A stretch of 64,000 bases of DNA from F1-60-MAGs149 sp037133755 (GTDB lineage: Bacteria > Actinomycetota > Thermoleophilia > Gaiellales > F1-60-MAGs149): assembly GCA_037133755.1 (NCBI GenBank), contig JBAXNN010000002.1, positions 62,001 to 126,000 on the forward strand, given 5' to 3'. Positions 8,833 to 16,815 of the stretch are shown here, one piece after another. Positions within the stretch are counted from its first letter, which is position 1; every line of letters begins with the position of its first letter. The notes under the pieces are model-generated. The model was not told the DNA's origin. It made no database searches and saw nothing but the letters and a program-made list of their open reading frames with translations. The translations under genes were made by a program, and so were the position numbers.

Positions 8833-9674
8833 GCAACGCGCCCGTCGAGATCCACATCATTTCGGACTCCACGGGCGATACGGCGTCGCGCGTGGCGCGC
8901 GCCGCGCAGGCCCAGTTTTCGTCGTCGCCCGTCAACATCGTGCGCCACCCGCGCGTCACGACGGTTGCCGGCCTGCAGTCCGTCTTCACCAAGCTCAGCG
9001 GCCAGGCCCGCACCACGGTGTTCTTCACGCTGATCGATCGCGATCTGCGTCGTCAGGCGACAGAGCTGTGCGAGCAGCACGGGTTGCCCGGTTGCGACCT
9101 GCTCGGCGCGCCACTTGAGGCGCTGCAGCTTGCCTCTGGCGATGAGGCCGAGCTCGTGCCGGGCCGTCCGGTGGCGCTCGAGATGGACTACTTCAAGCGC
9201 GTCGCCGCGATGGAGTTCGCCGTCAAACACGACGATGGGCTCTCCGGCGAAGGGCTCGATGAGGCCGACATCGTCATCGTGGGCGTTTCGCGCACCGGCA
9301 AGACGCCGCTCTCGATGTACCTCGGCTACCTCGGGTACAAGACGGCCAACACGCCGCTTGTGCCCGGTGTTGAGCCACCCGCGCAGCTGTTCCGTGTCGA
9401 TCGCTCCAAGATCGTGGGCCTCACCATCGACCCCGAGCGCCTCCAACGCATCCGCGGTCGCCGCCTGCGCGCGATGGGTGGGCGCGCCCGTGACAACTAC
9501 GCCGATCTTGCCAAGATCCTGGAGGAGCTCGACGAGTGCACGGGCATCTTCCGCAAGCTCGGCTGCCCAGTGATCGACGTCTCGAACCTCGCGGTCGAAG
9601 AATCGGCTCTCCGCGTCATAAACTTGGTCGAAGAGCGTTCCCGCGCCGAAGGAGATACCGATGGCCTTTCATGA
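8829..9674 (+). CDS. PPDK/PEP synthase regulatory protein (kinase-phosphorylase)
   Basis: The 281-residue protein belongs to the DUF299/PPSR family. These bifunctional enzymes switch pyruvate phosphate dikinase (or PEP synthase) off and on by ADP-dependent phosphorylation and Pi-dependent dephosphorylation of a Thr next to the catalytic His. The start VEIHIISDSTGDTASRVARA and the P-loop GVSRTGKTPLSMYLG (about residue 152) are diagnostic. Its probable target, ppdK, lies 24 kb away at 33,759 with the expected Thr-Ser-His site. It is coupled to glyS by ATGA and overlaps pdxH by 14 nt. Confidence 0.93.
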   Translation: MSNAPVEIHIISDSTGDTASRVARAAQAQFSSSPVNIVRHPRVTTVAGLQSVFTKLSGQARTTVFFTLIDRDLRRQATELCEQHGLPGCDLLGAPLEALQLASGDEAELVPGRPVALEMDYFKRVAAMEFAVKHDDGLSGEGLDEADIVIVGVSRTGKTPLSMYLGYLGYKTANTPLVPGVEPPAQLFRVDRSKIVGLTIDPERLQRIRGRRLRAMGGRARDNYADLAKILEELDECTGIFRKLGCPVIDVSNLAVEESALRVINLVEERSRAEGDTDGLS

Positions 9675-10302
9675 CATGCGTGTGGCCTACCGCAACGGCG
9701 AGCTCGCTGAGACCGCGGCCGGGGAGAATCCAATCGAGTTGTTCATGGCGTGGATCGGCACGGCGCGCGGGTCGGGAGCGATCCTCGAGCCGAACGCGAT
9801 GACGCTTGCCACCGTCGACGAGCGGGGTCGCCCCGTCGCGCGCATGGTGCTGTTGAAGGAAGTCGAGGACGACGGCTCGTTCGTCTTCTACACCAATCGT
9901 GCTGGCCGCAAGGGGCGCGAGCTTGCCGCCAATCCCTTCGCGTCGCTCGTGTTCTGGTGGGAGCCGCTCGAGCGTCAGGTCCGCATCGAGGGCGCCGTCA
10001 CGGAGACCAGCGACGAGGACACGGCGGCGTACTTCGCCACGCGCCCCCGCCAGAGTCGGATCGGCGCTTGGGCGTCAAACCAGAGCGAAGAGGTAGCCGA
10101 CCGCGCCACGCTTGAGCAGCGCTTCGCCGAAGCCGATGCCGCGCATCCCGGCGAGGACGTGCCGGTGCCGCCGTGGTGGGGTGGCTACCGCATCGCGCCG
10201 GCGGCAATCGAGTTCTGGCAGGGGCGGATGGGTCGCATGCACGATCGACTTCGGTATACGCGCGATGGTGCACGCTGGCAGCGTGTGCGCCTGCAGCCGT
10301 AG
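9661..10302 (+). CDS. pdxH: Pyridoxamine 5'-phosphate oxidase
   Basis: The 213-residue FMN enzyme oxidises PNP or PMP to pyridoxal 5'-phosphate. Family features include NAMTLATVDERGRPVARMVLLK, the FYTNRAGRKGRELAANP segment, FWWEPLERQVRIEG, RPRQSRIGAWAS and a C terminus ending in RLQP. The ATG at 9661 has a strong GAAGGAG site 6 nt upstream and lies inside the end of the preceding gene. Full length for the family. Confidence 0.95.
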   Translation: MAFHDMRVAYRNGELAETAAGENPIELFMAWIGTARGSGAILEPNAMTLATVDERGRPVARMVLLKEVEDDGSFVFYTNRAGRKGRELAANPFASLVFWWEPLERQVRIEGAVTETSDEDTAAYFATRPRQSRIGAWASNQSEEVADRATLEQRFAEADAAHPGEDVPVPPWWGGYRIAPAAIEFWQGRMGRMHDRLRYTRDGARWQRVRLQP

Positions 10303-10324
10303 CGCAACCCGGTAGCCTCTCCGT

Positions 10325-10954
10325 ATGCCGAAGTCTCGCGTCGTCGCGCCCAGCATGGTCGAGCAGACCTGCGAGATCCTGCGCGAGCGCATCCGCACCG
10401 GGGAGCTGCCACCTGGCACGCGCCTGCGGCAGGAGACGTTGGCCGAGGAACTCGGTATCTCGCGCACCCCGCTGCGCGAGGCGATGCGCCTCCTGGCGGC
10501 CGATGGTCTCGTCGAGCTCGAACCCAATCGCGGTGCGGTGGTTACGGCGCTGAGCCGCGAGGCGCAGGTGCGGTTCTGGGAGGCGCGGCTCGCCCTCGAA
10601 CCTGCTGCCGCGCGCCTTGGCGCCGAGGTGCGCAACCGCGAGGCGTTGAAGGCGATGGCGGCTGCGATCGCCGAGCAGCGTGCCGGTGCCGACGGTGGGT
10701 TCGCTGCCAACCGCGCGTTTCACCTTGCCGTGGTCCATTCGGCCGGCAACCCGCATCTCGACCGCTTCGCCGAGTCCCTATGGGTGCAGGCCGTGGGTTC
10801 GGTCATCTTCGACGCGCAGACCGAGGATGCTCAGATGGCAAAGAGCTATGCCGAGCCGCACCAAGCGATCCTCGACGCGATTACCGCCGGTGATGCTGAG
10901 CTGGCCGAACGGCTGACGCGCGAGCACATCCTTGCGTCGCCTGTGCCGGCCTGA
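10325..10954 (+). CDS. GntR-family regulator, FCD (FadR/VanR) subgroup
   Basis: The 209-residue regulator has an N-terminal winged helix (residues about 10-75, ILRERIRTGELPPGTRL ... ISRTPLREAMRLLAADGLVE) and a helical FCD effector domain (HLAVVHSAGNPHLDRF, EPHQAILDAI, REHI) whose histidines usually bind a metal. Regulators of this group often control aromatic catabolism and bind TTGGATNNNATCCAA-like palindromes. Two such palindromes lie in the adjacent island (16,677 and 23,737), so this is the best local candidate for their repressor; that link is inference. A TAGCCT box 6 nt before the ATG suggests a leaderless mRNA. Its TGA stop is part of a repeat unit. Confidence 0.9.
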   Translation: MPKSRVVAPSMVEQTCEILRERIRTGELPPGTRLRQETLAEELGISRTPLREAMRLLAADGLVELEPNRGAVVTALSREAQVRFWEARLALEPAAARLGAEVRNREALKAMAAAIAEQRAGADGGFAANRAFHLAVVHSAGNPHLDRFAESLWVQAVGSVIFDAQTEDAQMAKSYAEPHQAILDAITAGDAELAERLTREHILASPVPA

Positions 10955-10972
10955 CGACGCGAAGGCCTCGAT
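10953..10972 (+). repeat. Extra half-arm of the double-hairpin element
   Basis: GACGACGCGAAGGCCTCGA here repeats the first 19 bases of the element that begins 30 bp downstream at 10,983. It starts inside the TGA stop of the gntR gene, exactly as the second element copy starts inside the rluD stop codon at 55,805-55,807. It looks like a partial tandem duplication of the element end. Confidence 0.6.
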
Positions 10973-10982
10973 GTTGGCGCTG

Positions 10983-11169
10983 GACGACGCGAAGGCCTCG
11001 AGGTGGCTCGGTCCGAAAGGACCGATTCACCTCGAGGTCATCGCGTCGCCTGGCTCCGAGAAGCTCGATAGCTAGAGCCACTGCTTCATCGCTTGATCAT
11101 CCAAGGCGACGGGATCACCTCGAGGTGAATCGGTCGCTTCCGACCGAGCCACCTCGAGGTGTTCCCGTC
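10983..11169. repeat. 187-bp double-hairpin element, copy 1
   Basis: Two long imperfect hairpins are separated by 55 nt. Hairpin A is 10,983-11,050 (27 of 32 positions paired, GAAA loop) and hairpin B is 11,108-11,169 (26 of 29 paired, CTTC loop). All four arms share the self-complementary core ACCTCGAGGT or a one-base variant of it. The outermost arms match each other best (GGCTCGG) and so do the two inner arms (GAATCGG), so an alternative nested cruciform is possible. It fills the gap between the convergent gntR and aldehyde dehydrogenase genes and could act as a two-way terminator. Compare 55,806-55,992. Confidence 0.75.
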
Positions 11170-11171
11170 GA

Positions 11172-12629
11172 CTACGAGACCGTGCCGTCCAGGATCTGGA
11201 GCGTCTTCAGGTCCGAGTAGAAGTCGAGCGCGAAGTCGCCGCCCTCACGGCCGATGCCGCTGATGCCCGCGCCGCCGAAGGGGGCGGTGAGATCACGCAC
11301 CAGGAAGCAGTTGACCCAAAAGGTGCCAGCGCGCACGGTGCGGCCGATGCGGTCAGCACGCTCGGCGTCGGAGGTGAAGAGGATGCCGGACAGGCCGTAC
11401 TCGGTCGAGTTGGCGAGCGCGACGGCTTCCTCCTCGGTCGTGAACGTCTGGATCGTCAGGACGGGACCGAACACCTCGTTTTGGACGATCTCACTGTCGT
11501 TGGACTTCGGGCGGATCAGCGTCTGCTCGTACCAGTTGCCGCCGAGCTCCGACACCTTGCCGCCACGCAGTACCTCGTCACCGTTCGCGCGAGCGCGGTC
11601 GACGAAGCCGGCGACGCGCGCCAGATGGTCGGGGTGGATCAGCGGGCTGATCGTCGTGGCGTCGTCGTGGGGATCGCCGAGCACCTGCGCATCGACGTTC
11701 GCGTTGAAGCGCGCGAGAAAGTCGTCGACTACCGACTCCTCAATGAGCAGACGCGTGCCCGACAGGCAGACCTGGCCGGCGTCGTCGTACTGCAGCGCAG
11801 CCTTGGCCGCCGCGGCGTCAAGATCGGCGTCGGCGAAGACAATGAAGGGGTTCTTGCCACCGAGCTCGGCGGTGAAGGGCACGATGTTCTCCGCGCCGGC
11901 GCGGCCAATGTGGCGCGCGGTCTCGGGCGAGCCGGTGAAGCTGAGGCGCCGGACGCGACGATCGGTCGTGAGTGCCACACCGACTTCCTCGCCGATGCCC
12001 TGCACGAGGTTGAAGACGCCGGGCGGGAAGCCCGCCTTGTCCACGAGGTCGAAGAGCATGGAGCACGACAGCGGCGACCACTCGGCGGGCTTGAGCACCA
12101 CGGTGCAGCCGGCGGCGAGCGCCGGTGCGCACTTCCACGTGGAGAGCATGAACGGCGCATTCCACGGGGTGATCACGACGGCTGGTCCGCTCGGGTTGCG
12201 CACGACGCGGTTGGCCGTGCCGTTCGACTCCCAGACGCGCTCGCTGTACTCGCAGGCGAGGTCGGCGTAGGCGCGGAAGTTGCGGGCCCCGCGGCCAATC
12301 ACGCGGGCCTTGAGCGAGCGCTCGAGCATGGCCATGTCCCAGCACTCGACCTCGGCGATGTGGTCGACGTGCTCATCGATCAGGTCGGCCAGGCGGTGCA
12401 GATACGGGGCACGCCCCTCGGGACCGAGCGCGGCCCAGGCGGGGAAGGCGCGGACGGCGGCGCTGATCGCGGCATCGGCGGTGGCGGCATCGCCGCGACA
12501 CACCTCGGCCAGCAGCGAGCCGTCGATCGGCGACCGGTCTTCGAACGTCGCGGCACTGCCAACACGGGCGCCATCGATGTAGTGCTCGGGCGAGACGGTG
12601 TGGCCGTGGACGTCGACGCGGTTGCTCAC
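11172..12629 (-). CDS. NAD(P)-dependent aldehyde dehydrogenase (HpaE/HpcC-like)
   Basis: The 485-residue ALDH-superfamily enzyme has Asn157 in the PWN motif, the general base Glu255 in FTAELGGKN and the nucleophile Cys288 in GQVCLSGTR. Length and context fit oxidation of a meta-cleavage semialdehyde, such as 5-carboxymethyl-2-hydroxymuconate semialdehyde; the substrate is inferred. The GTG start at 12,629 is set by a 4-nt GTGA overlap with the upstream decarboxylase-like gene. It is the last gene of the leftward catabolic operon. Confidence 0.87.
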   Translation of the reverse strand: MSNRVDVHGHTVSPEHYIDGARVGSAATFEDRSPIDGSLLAEVCRGDAATADAAISAAVRAFPAWAALGPEGRAPYLHRLADLIDEHVDHIAEVECWDMAMLERSLKARVIGRGARNFRAYADLACEYSERVWESNGTANRVVRNPSGPAVVITPWNAPFMLSTWKCAPALAAGCTVVLKPAEWSPLSCSMLFDLVDKAGFPPGVFNLVQGIGEEVGVALTTDRRVRRLSFTGSPETARHIGRAGAENIVPFTAELGGKNPFIVFADADLDAAAAKAALQYDDAGQVCLSGTRLLIEESVVDDFLARFNANVDAQVLGDPHDDATTISPLIHPDHLARVAGFVDRARANGDEVLRGGKVSELGGNWYEQTLIRPKSNDSEIVQNEVFGPVLTIQTFTTEEEAVALANSTEYGLSGILFTSDAERADRIGRTVRAGTFWVNCFLVRDLTAPFGGAGISGIGREGGDFALDFYSDLKTLQILDGTVS

Positions 12630-13435
12630 GCGTCGCCTCGCAGGTCGGTGATGGTCTCGAGGTCGTTCACCGAGTACGCGAATGTGAAGCGATAGCCCTT
12701 GCCGACCTTGACCGGCGCGAGCGCGATGTGCTCCTCGTTGGGGGCATCGCCGAACGACAGCGTGGCGTCGCCCTCCCAGATCGCGGAGATCGAGCGATCG
12801 TACGACTTGGCGCGCACGAGCTCGTGCACGGCGGGCGTCTCGTGCGTGCCCTCGGCCAGCTGCGGAAAGTGGCGGCGATTGACCAGCGGCGGCGCGTTGT
12901 GCTCGGGGCCGCCGGCGCTCTCGCCCGTCAGCTTGACGGTGGCTTCGATCAGACGGCGATCGTTTGCGGCCATCGTGCACCCAAACGTCGAGCCAGCGGC
13001 GATCGCCGGGTCGGCGAGCGTGCCGAGGCCGAAGGTGCGCGTCATCCAGACCGAGCCGAGCTTCTTCGGGAAGCCCTGGATCCAGCCGCGCACGAGCGCG
13101 AAGTCGCGATCAACCCAGATGTAGGGGCACGTCGTGACGTGCTCGTCGCCGAGCATGCCGTTGACGACGATGAACGCCTCCTTGTACTGGCTGCGCGCCG
13201 GATCGATCAGCTCGTTCTGGTCGGTCACGCAGGACTGCCAGTCGGCGAAGATCACCGCGGCACGGCCCGGATCGGCCGCGTACGGCTCGATGCCGGGCGG
13301 CAGCACCGCCGCGACGGCTGCCGGGTCGGCCCAGTAGTCCACAACGACGAAGTCGCCGACGTAGTGCCACGGGGGCGACGGCACCAGGCTCGCGCTGCCG
13401 GTGGGGGATAGGGGGAGGCTGTAGCCCTTGCTCAT
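12626..13435 (-). CDS. Acetoacetate decarboxylase-family protein
   Basis: The 269-residue protein carries the family core, including adjacent Lys124-Lys125 in GFPKKLGSVW. In acetoacetate decarboxylase one such lysine forms a Schiff base and the other lowers its pKa. Proteins of this fold also act on other 2-oxo or beta-keto acids, so it may decarboxylate or otherwise process a ring-cleavage product. The ATG has a GAGGAG site upstream. It follows the glutamine-synthetase-like gene and is coupled to the dehydrogenase. Confidence 0.78.
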   Translation of the reverse strand: MSKGYSLPLSPTGSASLVPSPPWHYVGDFVVVDYWADPAAVAAVLPPGIEPYAADPGRAAVIFADWQSCVTDQNELIDPARSQYKEAFIVVNGMLGDEHVTTCPYIWVDRDFALVRGWIQGFPKKLGSVWMTRTFGLGTLADPAIAAGSTFGCTMAANDRRLIEATVKLTGESAGGPEHNAPPLVNRRHFPQLAEGTHETPAVHELVRAKSYDRSISAIWEGDATLSFGDAPNEEHIALAPVKVGKGYRFTFAYSVNDLETITDLRGDA

Positions 13436-13451
13436 GTGATCTCCTCGCGGC

Positions 13452-14756
13452 TCAGACGTGATCCGCGTACTCGGTCCATTCCCATTCGGTGACGACGCGG
13501 GCGAAGCGGTGCAGCTCGCGCCGCTTCACGTCGACGACGGTGCGCACCATGCGCTCGCCGAGCGCATCGGCGATGATCGTGTCGGCCTCGAGCGCGTCGA
13601 GTGCTGCCCCGAGATCCTGCGGTAGCGCGACCGGGTCGCCGATCGCCAGTCCGCGCTCGATGCCATCGCGGCCGGCAGCCAGCGCGGCGGTGAGCAACAG
13701 GTACGGGTTCGCAGAGGCATCGCCGATGCGCAGCTCGACGCGCGTGGCGTCGCCGTTCTGCGGCGGCACACGCAGGTACGCGGTGCGGTCATCGCCGCCC
13801 ATGTCGGCCTGCAGCGGCGCGAGCCCGATGTTGGCGTTGGCGAGGCGCTTGAACGAGTTGATCGTGGGGCACGCGAGTGCCGTCAGCGCCTGCGCGTGCA
13901 CGATCAGGCCGGCGGCGAAGGCGCGACCGATCTCCGACAGGCCGCCCTCGGGCTGCGCGAAGGCGTTGCCTGCGTCGTTCCAGAGCGAGAGGTGGATGTG
14001 ATGGCTCGAGCCCTCAGCGTCGGCGAACGGCTTGCCCATGAAGTTCGCTCGTAGTCCGTTGCGTCCCGCGGTCTCGCGGACGACCTCCTCGAAGAGGAAG
14101 ACGCGGTCCGTCGCATCGAGTGCCTCGCCGTGGTTGAGGTTCAGCTCGAACTGGCCGGGCGAGACCTCGCGATGCGCGGCCGTGACGCCGAGGCCCATGG
14201 CCACGCAGGCGTCCTGCGTGGCACGGAGCACACCGTTGGGGTCGGCCGCCCAACCGGAGGTGTAGGCCAGACCGACGCCGGGCGAGTAGCGCCCGACGGA
14301 CGGTCCCGAGCCCGGCTCGAGCAGATAGAACTCGGGCTCCGACGCGGACACCGCGCGATAGCCATGTGCCTGCAATCGTGCGAGCTCGGCCTTCAGGAGC
14401 GAGCGCACGCAGAGACCAGACGGCACGTGGCCGGGGTCCACGACGTCGGCGAGGATCCACGCGGTCTGCGGATCCCACGGCACCTGCCGCGCGGTGCTGG
14501 CGTCGGGCACGGAGTGCGTATCGGGTAGGCCGATGCCGCCGGGATGCGGCGCGTCCATCAGCGGCTCACCGTCGAGGCCCTCGACGAGACTGGCCTCGCA
14601 GTAGCCGATACCGCTCGCGAGCTCGGGCAGCGACGACAGCGGGTAGTCCTTGCTGCGCGGGCGCCCGTGCGGATCCGCGTGGATCACGCGCACGCGCGTA
14701 ATGCCCTGCGCAGCCAGCGAGTCGCGCAGGGTGGTGAGTGCGGCGGTGTCGGTCAT
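13452..14756 (-). CDS. Glutamine synthetase-like ligase (catabolic)
   Basis: The 434-residue protein has the GS fold, with metal-ligand motifs SEPEFYLL, GQFELNLNHG and SSHHIHLS, the loop NSFKRL and the C-terminal RVELRIGDASANPYLLL. It lacks features of housekeeping GlnA such as an adenylylation loop and is closer to gamma-glutamyl-amine synthetases (polyamine, ethanolamine, arylamine types). Lying between a ring-cleavage dioxygenase and a decarboxylase, it may glutamylate an amine substrate as the first catabolic step; this is a hypothesis. Confidence 0.8.
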   Translation of the reverse strand: MTDTAALTTLRDSLAAQGITRVRVIHADPHGRPRSKDYPLSSLPELASGIGYCEASLVEGLDGEPLMDAPHPGGIGLPDTHSVPDASTARQVPWDPQTAWILADVVDPGHVPSGLCVRSLLKAELARLQAHGYRAVSASEPEFYLLEPGSGPSVGRYSPGVGLAYTSGWAADPNGVLRATQDACVAMGLGVTAAHREVSPGQFELNLNHGEALDATDRVFLFEEVVRETAGRNGLRANFMGKPFADAEGSSHHIHLSLWNDAGNAFAQPEGGLSEIGRAFAAGLIVHAQALTALACPTINSFKRLANANIGLAPLQADMGGDDRTAYLRVPPQNGDATRVELRIGDASANPYLLLTAALAAGRDGIERGLAIGDPVALPQDLGAALDALEADTIIADALGERMVRTVVDVKRRELHRFARVVTEWEWTEYADHV

Positions 14757-14759
14757 CGA

Positions 14760-15692
14760 TTAGTCGGCGAGCGGGGGCAGCGGCGTGCCCTGCGCCTCGA
14801 GCTGGTGGCGCTCCGAGTGCACGGCGGCCTCGTCGAAGCGGAAGTACGAGCGCGGCGGCAGGACGCCCCACGTGTTGGATCCCCAGGCGTCGTCGGCCCA
14901 CTCGCGGGGCGTGTGCGGGAGGCGCAAGATCTCCATGTCGCAGTAGAGCTCGACGAAGAGGTTCTCCTCGGGGATGCGCACGTAGGCGCAGAGGTTGCGC
15001 GCGAGGTTGTGATGCACGGGACCCCAGCCGAGCCAGCGGCCGTGGCGACCGAGGTGGTCGAGGAACACGCGCAGCTGACCCCAATCAACGATGTCGAACG
15101 CGATGTGGTGGAAGTGCGCCGGGCCCATGCCGACGATCGCCATCTGGTGGTGCTCGGGATGCACGTGCAGCCACACGCCGGCCTCGCCGAGCTTGTCGGA
15201 CACGTGCATGCCCATCACGTCGGTGTAGAACGTGGTCGTCTCGGCCAGGTTGGGCGCGAGGATGTTGACGTGGCCGAGGCGGCGCGGGTGCATGCCGAAG
15301 GGCGGTGCGGTCCGGCGTCCGGCGTCGGGCCAGAGCTCGATCGCCGAGCGCTCGCGGAACGGCATCAGCTGCAGGCCGCTGCCGGAGGGGTCGGCAAACC
15401 GCAGCGAGCCGTCGGGCTCCCGGGTGTACGAGACGTTGCAGGCGTCGAGGTGCTTGGCCGCCTCGTCGAGCGAGCAATCCTCGGCGAGCTCCCACGCGCT
15501 GTGGTCGTGATCGGCCTCGGCGTCCTGCACGAGCTCGAGGCAGTAGTCCTCCGAGTCGCAGCGCAGCAGCGAGCGGCCGGGCTCCTTCGCAACGACCTCG
15601 AGCCCGAACTGCACCGACCAGCGGGCGGTTGCCTCATCGAGGTCCAGCACGCGCAGACACGCGTGGTGCAGGTCATGGATGCGGATGCTCAT
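14760..15692 (-). CDS. Extradiol ring-cleavage dioxygenase, type I (VOC fold)
   Basis: The 310-residue protein has two vicinal-oxygen-chelate domains. Probable Fe(II) or Mn(II) ligands are His141 (RRLGHVNIL), His195 or His196 (FHHIAFD) and Glu248 (FVELYCDME). Their spacing agrees with homoprotocatechuate and catechol 2,3-dioxygenases. It would open a catechol-type ring next to the diol. The start lies 1 nt after the FAH hydrolase stop, so it is the second gene of the leftward operon. The exact catechol is unknown. Confidence 0.87.
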   Translation of the reverse strand: MSIRIHDLHHACLRVLDLDEATARWSVQFGLEVVAKEPGRSLLRCDSEDYCLELVQDAEADHDHSAWELAEDCSLDEAAKHLDACNVSYTREPDGSLRFADPSGSGLQLMPFRERSAIELWPDAGRRTAPPFGMHPRRLGHVNILAPNLAETTTFYTDVMGMHVSDKLGEAGVWLHVHPEHHQMAIVGMGPAHFHHIAFDIVDWGQLRVFLDHLGRHGRWLGWGPVHHNLARNLCAYVRIPEENLFVELYCDMEILRLPHTPREWADDAWGSNTWGVLPPRSYFRFDEAAVHSERHQLEAQGTPLPPLAD

Positions 15693-15693
15693 C

Positions 15694-16551
15694 TCATACC
15701 TCCCCGGCGGCGACGCGCCGTTCGGCTTCGTCCTCGGGAATCGCCAGCGCGACGTGCAGGGTGTTCGCTGAGGTCTCGGGCTGGTCGCCTGGACCCGTCA
15801 GGTCGACATTCCAGTCGACCACGGTGTTGCGCAGTGCGGGGAAGCCCGCGATCTCGACCTCGACGACGTCGCCGACCTCCATCGGGCGCGAGTTGGCCGG
15901 GGTGCCGGTCAGCACGACGTCGCCCGGCACCAGCGTGATCACGCGGCACAGGTCGGCGAGCTGGTAGCGGTAGTCCCAAATCAGGTCGTCGGCGTCGCCT
16001 TGCTGCACGATCTCGCCGTTGACGCGCGTCGTCAGCGTGAAGCCATCGTCGGGCGTCCACTGGTCGGCGGTGATCATCGCCGGGCCGATCGGCAGGAAGC
16101 CGTCCTGGCCCTTGACGCGCAGCATCGAGCCGCGGTCGGCGTGGCGGAAGTCGTGCAGGCCCACGTCGTTGGCGGGCGCGAAGCCGGCCACGTACTTGTG
16201 CACGTGCTCGGCCTTCACGCCCTTCATCTCGCGCCCGACGACGACGGCGATCTCGCCCTCGTAGTTGAGGAACTGCGTGCCGTGCGGACGGCGCAGCTCG
16301 CCGAGGTGCCCGTTGAGCGTGGTGGGGGGCTTCATGAAGTAGGACGGCTCAGGCGGCGTGTTGGCCTTGTACTCGGTCAGGCGCGACTGGTAGGTGAGGT
16401 GCACGGCGATGATCTTCGTCGGCTCGACCGGCGCCAGCCAATGCGCGTCCGCGGAAGCGACCTCAGTGCCGTTCTCGAGAAGGACGACACCGTCGTCCTT
16501 CAGCTCGCCCCAATGGGGCTCACCGTTATGGAGGATGCGGACGCGCAGCAT
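15694..16551 (-). CDS. Fumarylacetoacetate hydrolase-family protein (HpaG-like)
   Basis: The 285-residue FAH-fold enzyme has metal-site segments NYEGEIAVVVGREM and ANDVGLHDFRHADRG, plus the usual GDVVLTGTP loop. Family members hydrolyse, hydrate or decarboxylate ring-cleavage products; an HpaG-like decarboxylase/isomerase role fits the neighbours. The ATG at 16,551 overlaps the stop of a 14-codon leader ORF (TGATG) and has a GAGG site within it. It is the first enzyme gene of the leftward operon. Confidence 0.85.
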   Translation of the reverse strand: MLRVRILHNGEPHWGELKDDGVVLLENGTEVASADAHWLAPVEPTKIIAVHLTYQSRLTEYKANTPPEPSYFMKPPTTLNGHLGELRRPHGTQFLNYEGEIAVVVGREMKGVKAEHVHKYVAGFAPANDVGLHDFRHADRGSMLRVKGQDGFLPIGPAMITADQWTPDDGFTLTTRVNGEIVQQGDADDLIWDYRYQLADLCRVITLVPGDVVLTGTPANSRPMEVGDVVEVEIAGFPALRNTVVDWNVDLTGPGDQPETSANTLHVALAIPEDEAERRVAAGEV

Positions 16552-16595
16552 CAGACTGCCTCGCCGATCGACGTCTTGGTGCTGATGCGGTCCAT
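16551..16595 (-). CDS. 14-residue leader peptide ORF upstream of the FAH gene
   Basis: A short frame encodes MDRISTKTSIGEAV. Its ATG has an excellent GGGAGG site 5 nt upstream and its TGA overlaps the ATG of the hydrolase gene, so ribosomes finishing it could restart directly on the next gene. It may be an attenuator or coupling leader. It resembles nothing I can name, and real translation is unproven. Confidence 0.5.
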   Translation of the reverse strand: MDRISTKTSIGEAV

Positions 16596-16676
16596 GTGCC
16601 CCTCCCGGCCGGACTCCCGGCGCATCCGGGATCCTAGGTCTCCTGCGGCGTGCATACGGAGCAGCGCCGGTAATTC

Positions 16677-16691
16677 TGGATACTGTATCCA
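16677..16691. promoter_or_regulatory. Operator-like palindrome TGGATACTGTATCCA
   Basis: This is a perfect 15-bp palindrome (7+1+7) in the 264-bp gap between the leftward hydrolase operon and the rightward permease gene. It matches the second palindrome at 23,737-23,755 and resembles known FadR/VanR-type GntR operators (ATTGGATCCAAT-like). It probably binds the GntR-family protein encoded at 10,325 and could control both directions. Confidence 0.65.
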
Positions 16692-16815
16692 ATTTGACGC
16701 GTGATGGGAACCCCGTGCGTCATGCTCCTGCCAGCGGTTCGGAGGGATTCGCGGGAGCGCCGCGAAGGAGCCGCGAGATCCACGCCCTATGGGGCGCAAG
16801 CAAGGGGGAGCACAT

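Noticed and set aside
16694..16699. TTGACG as a -35 box for the permease gene
   Set aside because: No -10-like hexamer at 16-18 bp downstream; the promoter could not be assigned.
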